Shown: positions 15,060-25,057, numbered from the stretch's first letter. The stretch: DNA of 64,000 nt from UBA947 sp031550975 (GCA_031550975.1 JAVBOC010000011.1:1-64000), one strand, 5' to 3'. Notes: generated from the sequence alone by a model not told the origin. Numbers and translations: made by a program.

Positions 15060-16016
15060 TTATGTCGTTACTTTGACTATATTAAACTCTTCGTCCCATT
15101 GGATTTCGCCTTTGAGGTTAATTTTATGGTAGTTGTATGGGTTTTCGATAAACTGCTGGTTAAATAGATTTTTTTGCGCGAGGAGTTTAATGATATCCGG
15201 CAAGAGTGAGGTGCTGCCTGCGATTGTGCCTGAGGCGGAAGTCGCACTTTTGCCGTCATAAAAAATCTTGTCGCCCGCAAACGGCGCTTCGACAATCTTA
15301 CAAGCGCTCTTGTAGCCTGTAATTGGCAGGCTGTCACTAATGAGCAAAATTTTATCAGCAGGTTTGGATTTGAAAATCAGTTTTAAAATATCATCGCTCA
15401 AATGCACTCCGTCCGCTATAACTTCCGCGTAAATCTCATCGTTAATTAATGCCGAGAGTGCCGTGGATTCTTTTCTGTGCGAAATTCCTTCCATCGCGTT
15501 AAAAATATGAGTCACGCCGTCAATCCCTGTTAAATCAGCGCCAACACAATGTCCGGCCTGGAATTTTACCTCCTCACCCGAATTGCTAAGCTCGCTTCTT
15601 AGCTCACTAACCAATTCAGCCCTCTCCCTCGAGGGGCGAGGTGAGATTAATTCCGGTGCAAGAGTGATGATTCTTATAAAGTCATCTTTAATCAGCGCAA
15701 GATTTTGCACGGTTGGAGAGAGGAAAAGTTTCTCATCGTGGATTCCCTTTTTAAGTGGGTTAATAAAAATTCCCTCAAGGTGGATCCCCAAAATCTGTGC
15801 CATATCAGAGGTTTGCTTATTTGCTGCCTCTTTTATAACCGCGGTTTGACGTTTAATATTTTCGACAGTATCAGTTACTAGGGTTGGGAAAATCCCGCCG
15901 ATTCCGTGGTTTAGAAGCTCTTTTGATAAATGCAGCACCTCATCAACCGTCGCGGTGTTGTAATTAATCCCGAACGCTCCGTGAATATGCTGGTCAATCA
16001 GTAGTTTGGTTTTCAT
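15060..16016 (-). CDS. nagA: N-acetylglucosamine-6-phosphate deacetylase-like amidohydrolase, N-terminally short
   Basis: A 318-residue TIM-barrel amidohydrolase. It starts directly at DQHIHGAF, so the N-terminal beta-sandwich of about 50 residues in normal NagA (about 380 residues) is absent. Metal and catalytic positions look kept: GIHLEGIFINPLKKG (Glu ligand; the family Pro after EG is Ile), QAGHCVGADL (His), THIFNAM (His) and LLISDSLP (Asp). Residues about 124-149 are encoded by a 74-bp interspersed repeat (15572-15645) read in frame, between TLAPEL and VKFQAGH. The ribosome binding site AAGGA supports this start. The product probably acts on amino-sugar phosphate in the cytoplasm; activity is uncertain given the missing domain and insertion. 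Confidence 0.8.
   Translation of the reverse strand: MKTKLLIDQHIHGAFGINYNTATVDEVLHLSKELLNHGIGGIFPTLVTDTVENIKRQTAVIKEAANKQTSDMAQILGIHLEGIFINPLKKGIHDEKLFLSPTVQNLALIKDDFIRIITLAPELISPRPSRERAELVSELRSELSNSGEEVKFQAGHCVGADLTGIDGVTHIFNAMEGISHRKESTALSALINDEIYAEVIADGVHLSDDILKLIFKSKPADKILLISDSLPITGYKSACKIVEAPFAGDKIFYDGKSATSASGTIAGSTSLLPDIIKLLAQKNLFNQQFIENPYNYHKINLKGEIQWDEEFNIVKVTT
15572..15645. repeat. interspersed repeat (family B) inside nagA coding sequence
   Basis: Begins CCTCACCCG and ends GGGGCGAGGTGAG, and matches the element at 43661-43734 (CCTCACCCGG to GGGGCGAGGTGG) in ends, length (74 versus about 74 bp) and interior features such as CTAAG and CCCTCTCCC. It is translated in frame as about 25 extra residues. 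Confidence 0.8.
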
Positions 16017-16063
16017 CTAGTATCCTTTTTAAATCCTAGTCCCTAATTTCTAGTTTCTAATCC

Positions 16064-17539
16064 CTATATTACGCTTCCTTCAAAAACTTTGCGCGCTTCT
16101 TCGCGGTCGTCAAAATGAATGGTTTCGTCTTTTAGGATTTGGTAATCTTCGTGACCCTTACCTGCAATTACGACGACATCCTTGTTTTCGGCGATTGTTT
16201 TTAATAGTGCTATTGCTCTGCCGCGGTCTGATTCAACGATAACTTTATCCGGGTTGGTGGATTTTAATCCGGCGATGATGTCTGTGATTATTTGCTGCGG
16301 GTCTTCGGAGCGCGGGTTGTCGCTTGTGATGACGATTTTGTCGGAGATTTTTTCAGCAATCGCCCCCATTTTAGGACGTTTTGTGGCATCTCTGTCCCCG
16401 CCGCAGCCGAATAGACAAATCAATTTGCCCTCCGATGGTGTGATTTCGCGTGCGGAGTTAAGCACGTTTTCCAAGCCGTCAGGAGTGTGAGCATAATCCA
16501 CGATTACGAGCGGTTTTCTGACCACAACTTCAAATCTGCCTGCAACTCCTTTGACATTTTCAAGTGCTTTGAGTGCGATTTGCATGTCGATTCCCATCGC
16601 AATCGCCGCGGTCACTGCTGCCAAAACGTTGTAAACACTGAACATCCCGTTCATGTGCAAGTTTACTTTGTAATCTTTACCTTCTGCATTCAGAGTAAAT
16701 TCTGCGCCGCTAGCTGAGAAAGTTATATCGCGCGCAGCCACGTCGGCGTTGTTTTTTACACCGTAAGTGTAGATTTTTGCGCCTTCAGGAACAGAAGCTA
16801 AAAAGCGGTCAGCATAAGCATCGTCAGCGTTGATTACTGCAAAATTACCCTCTTTTAAACCCTTAAATAAAATCGCTTTAGCGTCAAAATAATTGTCCAT
16901 TGTAATGTGATAATCAAGGTGATCTTGAGTAAGGTTAGTCAAAACCGCTCCGTCAAAGCGGCAGCCGCCTGTACGGTTTTGTTCAAGTGCGTGAGAGCTG
17001 ACTTCCATCACGACATTTTCAATTTTTTCGATATCTTTTATCATTCTTAAAGTCGCCTGCAATTCCGGTGCCTGCGGGGTTGTGTGTTTCGCATCACGAT
17101 ATTCGCCCAAGGAAGATAATTTATACCCAAGCGTCCCTATCAACGCACATTTTTTGCCGTTTTCTTCAATGATTTTTTGGATTAAATGTGTTACGGTTGT
17201 TTTTCCGTTTGTTCCGGTAATCCCAATTAAATTCATCCCCATTGACGGTCGTGAATAGAATCTGTCCGCGATATCCGCGATTTTTCGACGAGCGTCATTG
17301 ACAATAATTTGCGGGATTTTATAATCCAACGGACGTTCAGCAAGAAGTGCCGCAGCGCCGTTTTCAATCGCCTGCTGAGCAAATTTGTGGCCGTCAGTGT
17401 GTTCGCCTGTTAGACAAATAAATATATCACCCTGTTTGGTCGTCTGGGAGTTGTACGAAATCCCTGTAATATCAGTGATACCAAGGAAATTCACAAGGTC
17501 CTTGTAATCTATATACTCAATCAATTCATCTAGTTTCAT
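16064..17539 (-). CDS. murE: UDP-N-acetylmuramoyl-tripeptide synthetase (meso-diaminopimelate type)
   Basis: Adds the third amino acid to the peptidoglycan stem peptide in the cytoplasm. The 491-residue enzyme has the ATP loop GITGTNGKTTVTHL, the carbamylated-lysine region HTTPQAPELQATL and the specificity motif DNPRSEDP. DNPR marks enzymes using meso-diaminopimelate, so the wall is of the Gram-negative type. It lies 61 nt after ftsI on the same strand, a typical cell-division cluster order. A CACGAAA/TTTCGTG hairpin sits in the gap just before the ATG, which has no clear ribosome binding site. Confidence 0.97.
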   Translation of the reverse strand: MKLDELIEYIDYKDLVNFLGITDITGISYNSQTTKQGDIFICLTGEHTDGHKFAQQAIENGAAALLAERPLDYKIPQIIVNDARRKIADIADRFYSRPSMGMNLIGITGTNGKTTVTHLIQKIIEENGKKCALIGTLGYKLSSLGEYRDAKHTTPQAPELQATLRMIKDIEKIENVVMEVSSHALEQNRTGGCRFDGAVLTNLTQDHLDYHITMDNYFDAKAILFKGLKEGNFAVINADDAYADRFLASVPEGAKIYTYGVKNNADVAARDITFSASGAEFTLNAEGKDYKVNLHMNGMFSVYNVLAAVTAAIAMGIDMQIALKALENVKGVAGRFEVVVRKPLVIVDYAHTPDGLENVLNSAREITPSEGKLICLFGCGGDRDATKRPKMGAIAEKISDKIVITSDNPRSEDPQQIITDIIAGLKSTNPDKVIVESDRGRAIALLKTIAENKDVVVIAGKGHEDYQILKDETIHFDDREEARKVFEGSVI

Positions 17540-17600
17540 TTTTTCAATACAGCACGAAATATTTTTCGTGGCGCCTTTCCTATATTATTGTATCATATTA

Positions 17601-19349
17601 TCAATTGTTTCCGTTTTGTATTACTTTATCGGGTTTTAAATTCAAAATCCGTGCCGATTGTGAAGCCACTTCATTAAATACAGGAACAGCAACGGTGCTT
17701 CCCCAGGCCGGACCCTGCGCGCTGTCTACCATTACATAAATCAGGATTTGCGGGTCAGATGACGGCAGGTAACCGATTGCTGACGTGTACACGTAAGGAG
17801 TGTAGCCCGAGCCGTTCTCTTTTGGCTTACGCGAAGTCCCGGTTTTTGCTGCGACGTTATATTTTTCCATCCGCATAGGAGACTTGCCGTTATTAATACT
17901 GTTTGTAAGTAGTTTCGTCATTGTTTTTGCTGTTTCAGGTGAAACCGCTTGAATTTGTTTGATTTTATTTTGGGCTTCTTCTCCGGAATACTTGATAACG
18001 TGTGGAGTCACGCGAACCCCGCCGTTTGCGAGTGCTGAAACTGCTGAAACCATCTGCATTGCAGAAATAGAGGTTCCGTAACCATACGCCATTGTCGCGT
18101 GGATTCCCTTATCCCACTGCGGCCAGTAAGGCAAAATCCCTGAAGATTCACCCGGCAAATCAATGCCGGATTTTGAACCAAAACCGAATTTTTTTATTGT
18201 GTCATAGAATTCTTTAGCGGTCATCGTTATTGCGATTTTAACCGCGCCGATGTTACTTGAGTGTTCCAACAAATATTCAAGAGAAATATCGCCAGGATGT
18301 GGATTCTTGTCATAGTCGTGGTTTTTGATTTCCCATTTGCCCAGTGTCATTTTGCCCGTGTCCAGGACTGTTGAATGTTCGTTAATTTTCCCCAAATCCA
18401 TCGCGCTCGCAAGAGTTATAATTTTAAAAGTTGACCCCGGTGGGAAAACATCCGTCAGCGTCCAGTTTTTAATCTGTTCTAAGCTGGCTTTCCTGTAGTT
18501 ATTCGGGTCATAAGACGGATAAACCGCATAAGCCAAAATCTCACCGTTTTTAGGGTTCATGACGATTACAGTACCGCGTTTCGGCCGCCAATGGCTGACC
18601 ATTTTGCTGAGTTCTTTTTCGCATACGTGCTGGATAGCGGCATCAATAGTGAGTTTCACGTCTTCACCTTTAGGGTTCGTCGTTGTTGCCACAGGGTCGG
18701 TGGTGAAATCGTAAATAATCTTACCATCACGTGTTTTCTGGTATTTAACGGTATTTATTACGTGCTCCAAGCGGTCTTTTGCGGTGTATTCAACTCCGTT
18801 AGCAATATCTGCGTCAAAATTGTAATACCCCAACACGTGTGCTGCAAGTGCTCCTTGAGGGTATTCTCGGGTGTTCTTTTTACCCTGACTGATGGCACGC
18901 AGATGAAGTTTTGCGATTTCTTTTGCTTTGCTTCGGTCAATGTCCTTTGCCAAAGTGATAACAGGCCCAGGTTTTTTAAGCTTTTGTAAAAGAGTTGTCT
19001 CGGGAATTCCTAAAATCGGCGAAAGCTGTTTTGCCAGTTCCTTTGGAGTTTCTTCGCTATCATCATAATCGTTGGGGTGAGCGTATACATCAGAATAAAT
19101 CTTGTCGGTAGCAAGTTTGATTCCGTTTCTGTCATAAATGTCGCCACGAAGTGAGAAAATTCGTCCAACCCTTTGGTTGCGGGCTTTTGCTCGGTAGTTT
19201 TTCGGGTCAAAAACTTGGATAACAAGCAAGTAAATAAGTAAGCATACGATAAAAAGCGTGAAGCCCACGTGAATGAACGTTATCATTCGGTCGAATCCCC
19301 GAATTCGCTGCTCTTTCTCAGAATATGTACGTTTAACTCGTTGCGTCAA
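17601..19349 (-). CDS. ftsI: class B penicillin-binding protein, FtsI/PBP3 type
   Basis: A 582-residue septal transpeptidase with a short cytoplasmic tail, one membrane anchor (about residues 25-48), a dimerisation domain and a transpeptidase domain. Active-site motifs: PPGSTFK with catalytic Ser306 and Lys309, SSN in LEHSSNIGAVK, and KTGTSRKP. No PASTA repeats are seen. The start is a TTG supported by AAGGAAG seven nt upstream; no closer ATG fits. It is paired with murE, as in division/cell-wall clusters. mraZ, rsmH and ftsL are not in front of it. Confidence 0.95.
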   Translation of the reverse strand: MTQRVKRTYSEKEQRIRGFDRMITFIHVGFTLFIVCLLIYLLVIQVFDPKNYRAKARNQRVGRIFSLRGDIYDRNGIKLATDKIYSDVYAHPNDYDDSEETPKELAKQLSPILGIPETTLLQKLKKPGPVITLAKDIDRSKAKEIAKLHLRAISQGKKNTREYPQGALAAHVLGYYNFDADIANGVEYTAKDRLEHVINTVKYQKTRDGKIIYDFTTDPVATTTNPKGEDVKLTIDAAIQHVCEKELSKMVSHWRPKRGTVIVMNPKNGEILAYAVYPSYDPNNYRKASLEQIKNWTLTDVFPPGSTFKIITLASAMDLGKINEHSTVLDTGKMTLGKWEIKNHDYDKNPHPGDISLEYLLEHSSNIGAVKIAITMTAKEFYDTIKKFGFGSKSGIDLPGESSGILPYWPQWDKGIHATMAYGYGTSISAMQMVSAVSALANGGVRVTPHVIKYSGEEAQNKIKQIQAVSPETAKTMTKLLTNSINNGKSPMRMEKYNVAAKTGTSRKPKENGSGYTPYVYTSAIGYLPSSDPQILIYVMVDSAQGPAWGSTVAVPVFNEVASQSARILNLKPDKVIQNGNN

Positions 19350-19520
19350 ATTAATACTTCCTTGGTCCCTGCTCCCTTACTAACATTTTAGCATAAGGAA
19401 CAGCAAAAGCCTTAAATATTAAATAAGTTTAAGAAGCGAGCTTCTTGCACCGAAATTTTTTTGTGATAGGATAAGATTATTGGGTGATAAATTTTTGTAT
19501 CGCTCATAAATTGATTTTAA

Positions 19521-19534
19521 GCCCTGGTAGCTCA
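19521..19534 (+). pseudogene. 5' fragment of tRNA-Arg
   Basis: GCCCTGGTAGCTCA repeats the first 14 nt of the intact tRNA at 19627, and the bases just upstream are also similar. After it come two strong hairpins (CTTTTAC/GTAAAAG at 19544-19560, GGATAT/ATATCC at 19568-19586). Then TATCCAGCTGAGC (19582-19594), the exact reverse complement of tRNA positions 19636-19648, follows. It is a rearranged tRNA remnant next to an integration site. Confidence 0.7.
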
Positions 19535-19626
19535 CCGTTGTATCTTTTACGAAGTAAAAGTGCAACAGGATATAAATTAAATATCCAGCTGAGCGAACGG
19601 ATTGAAAAGTTAATAAAAATCTATAA

Positions 19627-19673
<47 letters not shown>

Positions 19674-19700
<27 letters not shown>

Positions 19701-21143
19701 TTTTTCTTTACAAGAAGCAAAATTAACAAAGTAGGCAAACGGCAAATTATAGTCGTAGCTTACTTTTTTGTCTATAAGAGTGCAGTTCGATAATAAGTAA
19801 TTTAACATTCTGCGCTTTTCGGAACCGTCTTGGCGAGAATATAAGCCGTAGGCGTCTTTTAGCAGTTCTAAAAGTCTAACTCCCTCATCATAATATTTTT
19901 TGTCGGCTGCGTTATGCGCTTGTATGAGATTTTCGGTATTTTCCAGTTCTTCTTCCCATTCACGTTTCTTTTCAATCCAAAAGTCGTTGTCAACAGCTCC
20001 ATCTAACTTATCAACATAAAGGTTGTGCAGGCGGTTTTTAATCAGTCTAGAGTGATTGTTTAATCTATCCATTTCACCCTGCGAAAACTCGGCTTTATCA
20101 CGCAAGCTTTCCTTTAGACCTAGTTTGATGTATTCAATATGGGTTTCGCCCAATGTGACGGCTCTGACAGCCGCGTCGTATTGCGTTATTAAATCTTCCT
20201 CGCGGATATAATTCTTTTTCTGCGTGCAATTTTTATTATGACCTGTGCAATGATAATAAATATACTTGCCTTTTTTGACTTCTGCTGTAACCGCGCATCC
20301 GCATTCACCACATCTTAACATGCCAGCAAATGCAAAGGCGTGCTCATCCCTGTATTGTGGCTTGTTATCTTTTTTGAAGGCTCTTTGTGCCTTGTTAAAT
20401 AGCTCATCTGAAATGATTGCAGGATGTTTACCTTCGTAAAATGCATCTTGAAACCTTAAAACTCCCGTATAAGCTATATTTTTCAAAATAAATTCAAGCT
20501 GCCCTCTGGAGACTTTAGGGGTGCTTCCTGTATAGATATGACCTTCACTATAAAGCATGTTGCGAACTTTGTCTAATGATAGATTACCTTCTGAATAGAG
20601 TTCAAAGGCGCGGCGCACAAAAGGCGTTTTTTCTTCATCAACAACAGTTGTTCTTGGGTCTAATTTTTTATATCCATAAGGAACTTGCCCTACAAAGTAG
20701 CCTTCTTGAATTTTTCTAAGTCGCCCCTTTTTAGTTTCTTCGCTCAAATTGTCAATGAAATTCTTTGCCATTAAAACTTTTATGCCGTGAATGAATTTTT
20801 GGTGTGAAGTGGCATTTTTACCGATTATTTCATTTTCTTTTACAAGATGGATTTCAAATTCAGTTTCCCCAACCGTCACATAGTCCTTGAAGTTGCGGTA
20901 TAGCCTGTCGGTTTTCTCAACCAGTATGGTGTTGACGTCTTTGTTGGCATGCAAAAAGCGCAGCATTTCGTTGAATTGAATACGTCCACTTTGCTTTGCA
21001 GTCTGCGTTTCTTCATAGATGTGGACGATATCAATATTGTTTTTTAAGGCATAACCTTCAAGTAAGTCTACCTGCGAAGGAATAGAAAACCCTTCCTTCT
21101 GCTGCTCGTCAGATGAAACTCTTACATATCCTACTGCTTTCAT
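19674..21143 (-). CDS. large serine recombinase (site-specific integrase)
   Basis: A 489-residue integrase. The N-terminal resolvase domain has YVRVSS with catalytic Ser10. A recombinase domain follows, then a zinc ribbon CGECGCAVTAEV...YYHCTGHNKNC (roughly residues 275-305) and a coiled coil (about 360-430). The start at 21143 has AGGAT upstream. The last residues, YPGLDSNQ, and the stop are the antisense of the tRNA-Arg T-arm and acceptor, so the reading frame crosses the element-host junction. This fits integration at the tRNA 3' end, with the attachment site supplying the protein's C-terminus. Confidence 0.93.
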
Positions 21144-21317
21144 TAAATATCCTGTTATATTCTGTTACTCGGAGTTTTCGCTAGTATACAATAAAAATCA
21201 TGTTGTGTACACGGCTTCAATGCCGTTGCTTAATAAAAATACTAAAATTAAAAAATGCAACATGCCCTGGAGCTTTTGTAGTATCATGTTTTAACCAACT
21301 TTAAGGAGGAATTGCTA

Positions 21318-22118
21318 GTGCAGAATGTTGAAAATAAATACTTTATAGACCAAGATAAATATAATTGTCCATTTTGTCAAAATAGGGGTATGAAATACGT
21401 GGTTACTGGGGTTGTTGAGTTTAATGAGGCAAAAGATAAAAAGATGCACGCAGTTTTTGTTGAATGTTCAAATTGTCACAATGTTTCAATGCACTTAATT
21501 AAAAACCCTAATTTGAGAAAAAGTAAAAATTATCTGATTTTATCTCCTCATTCAAACGAATATGTTGCATATTCTAAAAAAGGTAAATATGACATTAACG
21601 ATAACTTGAGCGAATTTACAAGTTGGACAGAAAAAGGGGGAACAGAGCATCATGTGCTATGTCAAGATGAAACAATAATTATGAGCATTCCTACATCATT
21701 CTTTACTATTGATAAAAGAATACCTAAGAAATTAAGAGACTTAGTGAATGAAGCGGAAAAATGTATTCAAAATAATTGCTTGACGGGTGCGTCAGCTTGT
21801 GTCAGAAAGGCAATCTATGAGTTTTTAATTGCCGAAAATGCTGCAGGCGGTTCTTATGAAGAAAAGATGAAATCATTAAAGGGGAAGTATAAGACCGTTG
21901 ACGACGACCATATAGATATTCTCGTAAGTATGCAAGGGATAATGTGTGACCAAGTGCATGAATCCTCAATTCATGAGAGTTATAAATCTATGGAGGCAAA
22001 AGCGTACATTGAGCTTCTTAAAGAAATCTTTAATCAGGTTTATGTTGTGCCTGATGAATTAAAAGCAAAAAAGTCGCAAATTAACGACCTGTTTGGTTCT
22101 CTAAAGCGTAAAGATTAA
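21318..22118 (+). CDS. zinc-ribbon plus DUF4145-like protein
   Basis: A 266-residue protein with an N-terminal CPFC...CSNC zinc ribbon (about residues 17-55). A helical C-terminal part with NEAEKCIQNNCLTGASACVR is similar in layout to DUF4145 proteins, which often sit in phage-defence and restriction neighbourhoods. The start is GTG at 21318, placed 7 nt after a perfect AAGGAGGA; the upstream TTG is too close to it. Its stop overlaps the convergent XRE gene by 4 nt. Function unknown. Confidence 0.7.
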   Translation: MQNVENKYFIDQDKYNCPFCQNRGMKYVVTGVVEFNEAKDKKMHAVFVECSNCHNVSMHLIKNPNLRKSKNYLILSPHSNEYVAYSKKGKYDINDNLSEFTSWTEKGGTEHHVLCQDETIIMSIPTSFFTIDKRIPKKLRDLVNEAEKCIQNNCLTGASACVRKAIYEFLIAENAAGGSYEEKMKSLKGKYKTVDDDHIDILVSMQGIMCDQVHESSIHESYKSMEAKAYIELLKEIFNQVYVVPDELKAKKSQINDLFGSLKRKD

Positions 22119-22441
22119 GTTGTTTCCTTGTATAACTTAATAGAGCGGTAATAATGTGACAGTTCTGTGTCGGTTGCGTTGTTGAGTGCTGCCTGAATAG
22201 CGTCTAAAAGTTCTTCGCGTGTTTTAATGTGCCCAAAATCAAAAAGGTCTTTTTCAGTCACTCCAAGTGCGTCAACGATTTTCTCTAGTGTTTCAGCTGA
22301 CATAAAACGTTTGCCACGTTCAATGTTGCTTAAGTTTGGGGTATCTAGGCCGATTTTTTCAGCAAGTCTTTCTTGTGTAATACCCTTACTTTTCCTGATT
22401 TCCTGAATCCGCGCGCCTAATTTTTTCTTTAATGCTGCCAT
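22115..22441 (-). CDS. XRE-family transcriptional regulator
   Basis: A 108-residue regulator with a typical helix-turn-helix: IQEIRKSKGITQERLAEKIG and LDTPNLSNIERGKR. The start at 22441 is chosen because AGGAG lies 5 nt before this ATG; an ATG at 22459 is possible. It probably controls the island's own genes. The C-terminal 40 residues are a short helical tail. Confidence 0.85.
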   Translation of the reverse strand: MAALKKKLGARIQEIRKSKGITQERLAEKIGLDTPNLSNIERGKRFMSAETLEKIVDALGVTEKDLFDFGHIKTREELLDAIQAALNNATDTELSHYYRSIKLYKETT

Positions 22442-22600
22442 AACAACTCCTATGCTCATAATATAACCTCTTCCATATAATGTTAATTTGCCCAAAGACT
22501 ATTTTTGCTTGCATAACTTAGTGTCTCGTGCTAATATTTGTATGCGTATATGCTAAGTTAAATGCAATAAATTAGCTTTTAAGGCAAGTTAGGAGATTGT

Positions 22601-23842
22601 ATGAAGAAAATTTTGCTGATTTTGTTGGTTTTTTTCGTTACCGGCATGCAATGTCTAGCCGCAGACGCAGGCGCGGGCGTTGGATTAAAGGTATGGAAAC
22701 CGTATGGTTACAAAATGTCATTGATGATAACAGGCTATGATTTAGGCTCACCCGCTGATAAAGCTAAATTGTCTTCAAACTTATTGATAATAAAAATTGA
22801 TAATATTCCGACGACGAACTTAGGAATAGACGAGTGTATTAAAATACTTAATGACCCCAGCAAAAAGACAATTGAATTGTATGTAACGGACTTAAATCGC
22901 GATAATCAAAAAATAGTAAAATTGAAACCCCAAAAGTGGTTTTCTTCGGAACGTGGATACTATGGAATTAAAAGGGCTATCCTAAAAGAAAATATAATTT
23001 TCCCTGAACTGGTTAGGTCTAATTCAATGGAGGAATTGTTATCAGGCTATTTTAAAACTCTCGCACCTGATTATCGCCTTGGAGAATATACTCAAAAAGA
23101 AGGTCAAGATATTGATTGGAAAGTTATAAATGATGAGTATTTAAAATTCAAAAAGAACAAAGATGATATGAGTAACAACTGGAGATTATACAGTGGAGCA
23201 AAAGAGTTTTCTGAAAACTACGCTGAAATGAAGAGCTGGGAATACAATAACGTCATTAATATTATAAATGAATATAGCGTCAATACAGCAAAGAGTATTA
23301 TGAAAGAAGACGACTTGCAGGCGGTATTAAAATATAAAAATGTGGCGAACCTAGAGCTATTTATAAATTCTCAAAGAGCAGGAGCAGATTATTCACAAAA
23401 ATATGCTGCGATTGCCAAAGAAATTTATGACTATAGTTTAGCTTATGAGAAAAACAAGCAGGCGCAGCAAAAAGTATCCTCACCATATTTTGTTGATAAT
23501 ATTGATTTCAGAAGTGTTTTATGGAGCGGCTATACGCCTAAGAAAAATGGCCTATATGCAATCACTTCTTCTTGTGGGATGAAAGTTTTGCAGAGCGTTA
23601 ACGGGGGAATACTAGTAAGAAGTGACTTTTTTAGTTCCGATGTCGTTATGTTTATTGGCACAAAGCGGCAATTTTCAGATGGCACATATATCCAAAATCC
23701 AATTTGTGTAGTTTTTGAAGGATTTTATTCATATCAAAATACGCTAGGCGCTGCCAGAAAGGTATACAAATTTAGAGAAGTGTCGCAAGAAGAATATAAA
23801 AGACTGGCGCTGCCGCCAAAGTACTACTTTCTGAATGAATAA
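22601..23842 (+). CDS. secreted protein with PDZ domain
   Basis: A 413-residue protein with a signal peptide (about residues 1-20, ending CLAADA). A PDZ-like domain follows at about 25-105, including GSPADKAKLSSNLLIIKIDN, the usual carboxylate-binding layout. The remaining 300 residues are unrecognised, with a helical middle and a beta-rich end. No protease motif is visible, so it is not an HtrA or CtpA. GGAG precedes the ATG. Its presence between two recombinases suggests cargo of the island. Confidence 0.75.
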   Translation: MKKILLILLVFFVTGMQCLAADAGAGVGLKVWKPYGYKMSLMITGYDLGSPADKAKLSSNLLIIKIDNIPTTNLGIDECIKILNDPSKKTIELYVTDLNRDNQKIVKLKPQKWFSSERGYYGIKRAILKENIIFPELVRSNSMEELLSGYFKTLAPDYRLGEYTQKEGQDIDWKVINDEYLKFKKNKDDMSNNWRLYSGAKEFSENYAEMKSWEYNNVINIINEYSVNTAKSIMKEDDLQAVLKYKNVANLELFINSQRAGADYSQKYAAIAKEIYDYSLAYEKNKQAQQKVSSPYFVDNIDFRSVLWSGYTPKKNGLYAITSSCGMKVLQSVNGGILVRSDFFSSDVVMFIGTKRQFSDGTYIQNPICVVFEGFYSYQNTLGAARKVYKFREVSQEEYKRLALPPKYYFLNE

Positions 23843-23849
23843 AAAAAAT

Positions 23850-23877
23850 AACAAAGCTCCGTAGAGGGAGCTTTGTT
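23850..23877. terminator. bidirectional terminator
   Basis: AACAAAGCTCC (23850-23860) and GGAGCTTTGTT (23867-23877) form an 11-bp stem. T-rich flanks on the minus strand suit the tyrosine recombinase gene, which ends at the edge of the stem; the PDZ gene ends just to the left. Confidence 0.85.
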
Positions 23878-24987
23878 CTAAAAGTTTGAGTCTTGATTAG
23901 ATTTTAATATTTCGGCTAGCTTTGCTAGTATCTTTTTGTTGTCCACTGACTCTGAATTTGTAAAGTCCATGCTAGCAATCACATCATTAACTTTAGAGTG
24001 GCTAAGAGTGCCGTAGGTTTGCATGATAGTCCCGACGTTTTCGTGTCCGAAGTTTTGGGAAACCGCTTTTACTTCCTCTCCGTTCCTGCAGCGTGATATT
24101 GCGAGAGCTGCCGCTAAGTGTCTGAAACAATGTGGCGAAAAGTATTCAATTCCAGCATTTCTAAACCGCTTTTTGAAAATTTCTCTAATGCTGCCCGCGC
24201 TTTGCCAAAATTCAGGTTCAACTGTTTCGGATATAAAGATTTTTATGTCTTCTTTGATTTCAACCTTGTTTCTAGGGAAGAGTGGAGCGGAGTTGCCGAA
24301 TAATTTCTCTTGCTTTAGATGCTTGACCCATTCTAATACATATTCAAGCAACTCATCATCGAAACGAAACAATGCGCTGTAAATTGTTTTGGAGAACTTT
24401 GTTCTAACACCCATTTTCGGGTCTTGATTAACCTGCAGTGTGTTTTCATCAAATGCACTTAATGGCAAACTGATTATGGCATTGTCTCGCATACCTGAAA
24501 GCAGCGTAAAGCTCAACAGCGCTCTGTCCCTTAAATCAATTTCATTATTAATGTCTATTGAATTTATTACGTGCTTTACTTGTTCAAAAGTCGGGTAGCG
24601 TTCACGTTTTTGGTTTGTCGCGATTCTAGCTTTTTCTTTAGGCAATTTAAGATAACTAATATCGGGCAAGTCAATTTTGCTTTTGTAGCCAGGCTGTTGC
24701 GATAGCCATTGGAAAAACTCCTGTAGGTGTCTCAAATAATGATATGCTGTTGTGATGGATATTTGTTTGCCCGTGCGCGCACCCCTTTTCTTTTCAACCC
24801 ATTCTTTGAATTGCACTGCTTTTGTCTGATTAAATTTTGAAAAATCCTCAAAGTCCGAAAATTCTTCGTACCGATAAATGGATTTTTTAACCGCGTCAAC
24901 AGTTTTTTCAGAGAAACCTTCAGCTTCTCGTAAAAAGTTGTAATACTTGTTTTTAATTTTCTCATTTTGTAGATTAGTTTTAATCAT
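23878..24987 (-). CDS. tyrosine recombinase/phage-type integrase
   Basis: A 369-residue integrase with a SAM-like core-binding domain in the first 140 residues and a catalytic domain showing SGMRDNAI (Arg), SPHCFRHLAA (His-x-x-Arg), FGHENVGTIMQTYG (His and the nucleophile Tyr). The start at 24987 is chosen for AAAGGAGACTAAA upstream; the frame is open 28 codons further. It forms a two-gene unit with the helix-turn-helix/zinc protein just upstream. This is a second integrase within the same island. Confidence 0.93.
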   Translation of the reverse strand: MIKTNLQNEKIKNKYYNFLREAEGFSEKTVDAVKKSIYRYEEFSDFEDFSKFNQTKAVQFKEWVEKKRGARTGKQISITTAYHYLRHLQEFFQWLSQQPGYKSKIDLPDISYLKLPKEKARIATNQKRERYPTFEQVKHVINSIDINNEIDLRDRALLSFTLLSGMRDNAIISLPLSAFDENTLQVNQDPKMGVRTKFSKTIYSALFRFDDELLEYVLEWVKHLKQEKLFGNSAPLFPRNKVEIKEDIKIFISETVEPEFWQSAGSIREIFKKRFRNAGIEYFSPHCFRHLAAALAISRCRNGEEVKAVSQNFGHENVGTIMQTYGTLSHSKVNDVIASMDFTNSESVDNKKILAKLAEILKSNQDSNF

Positions 24988-25057
24988 TTTAGTCTCCTTT
25001 TTTATTACGTTTCTAATATCAGCTTTTACGAGGTTATACAAGAACTCTATTAATACC

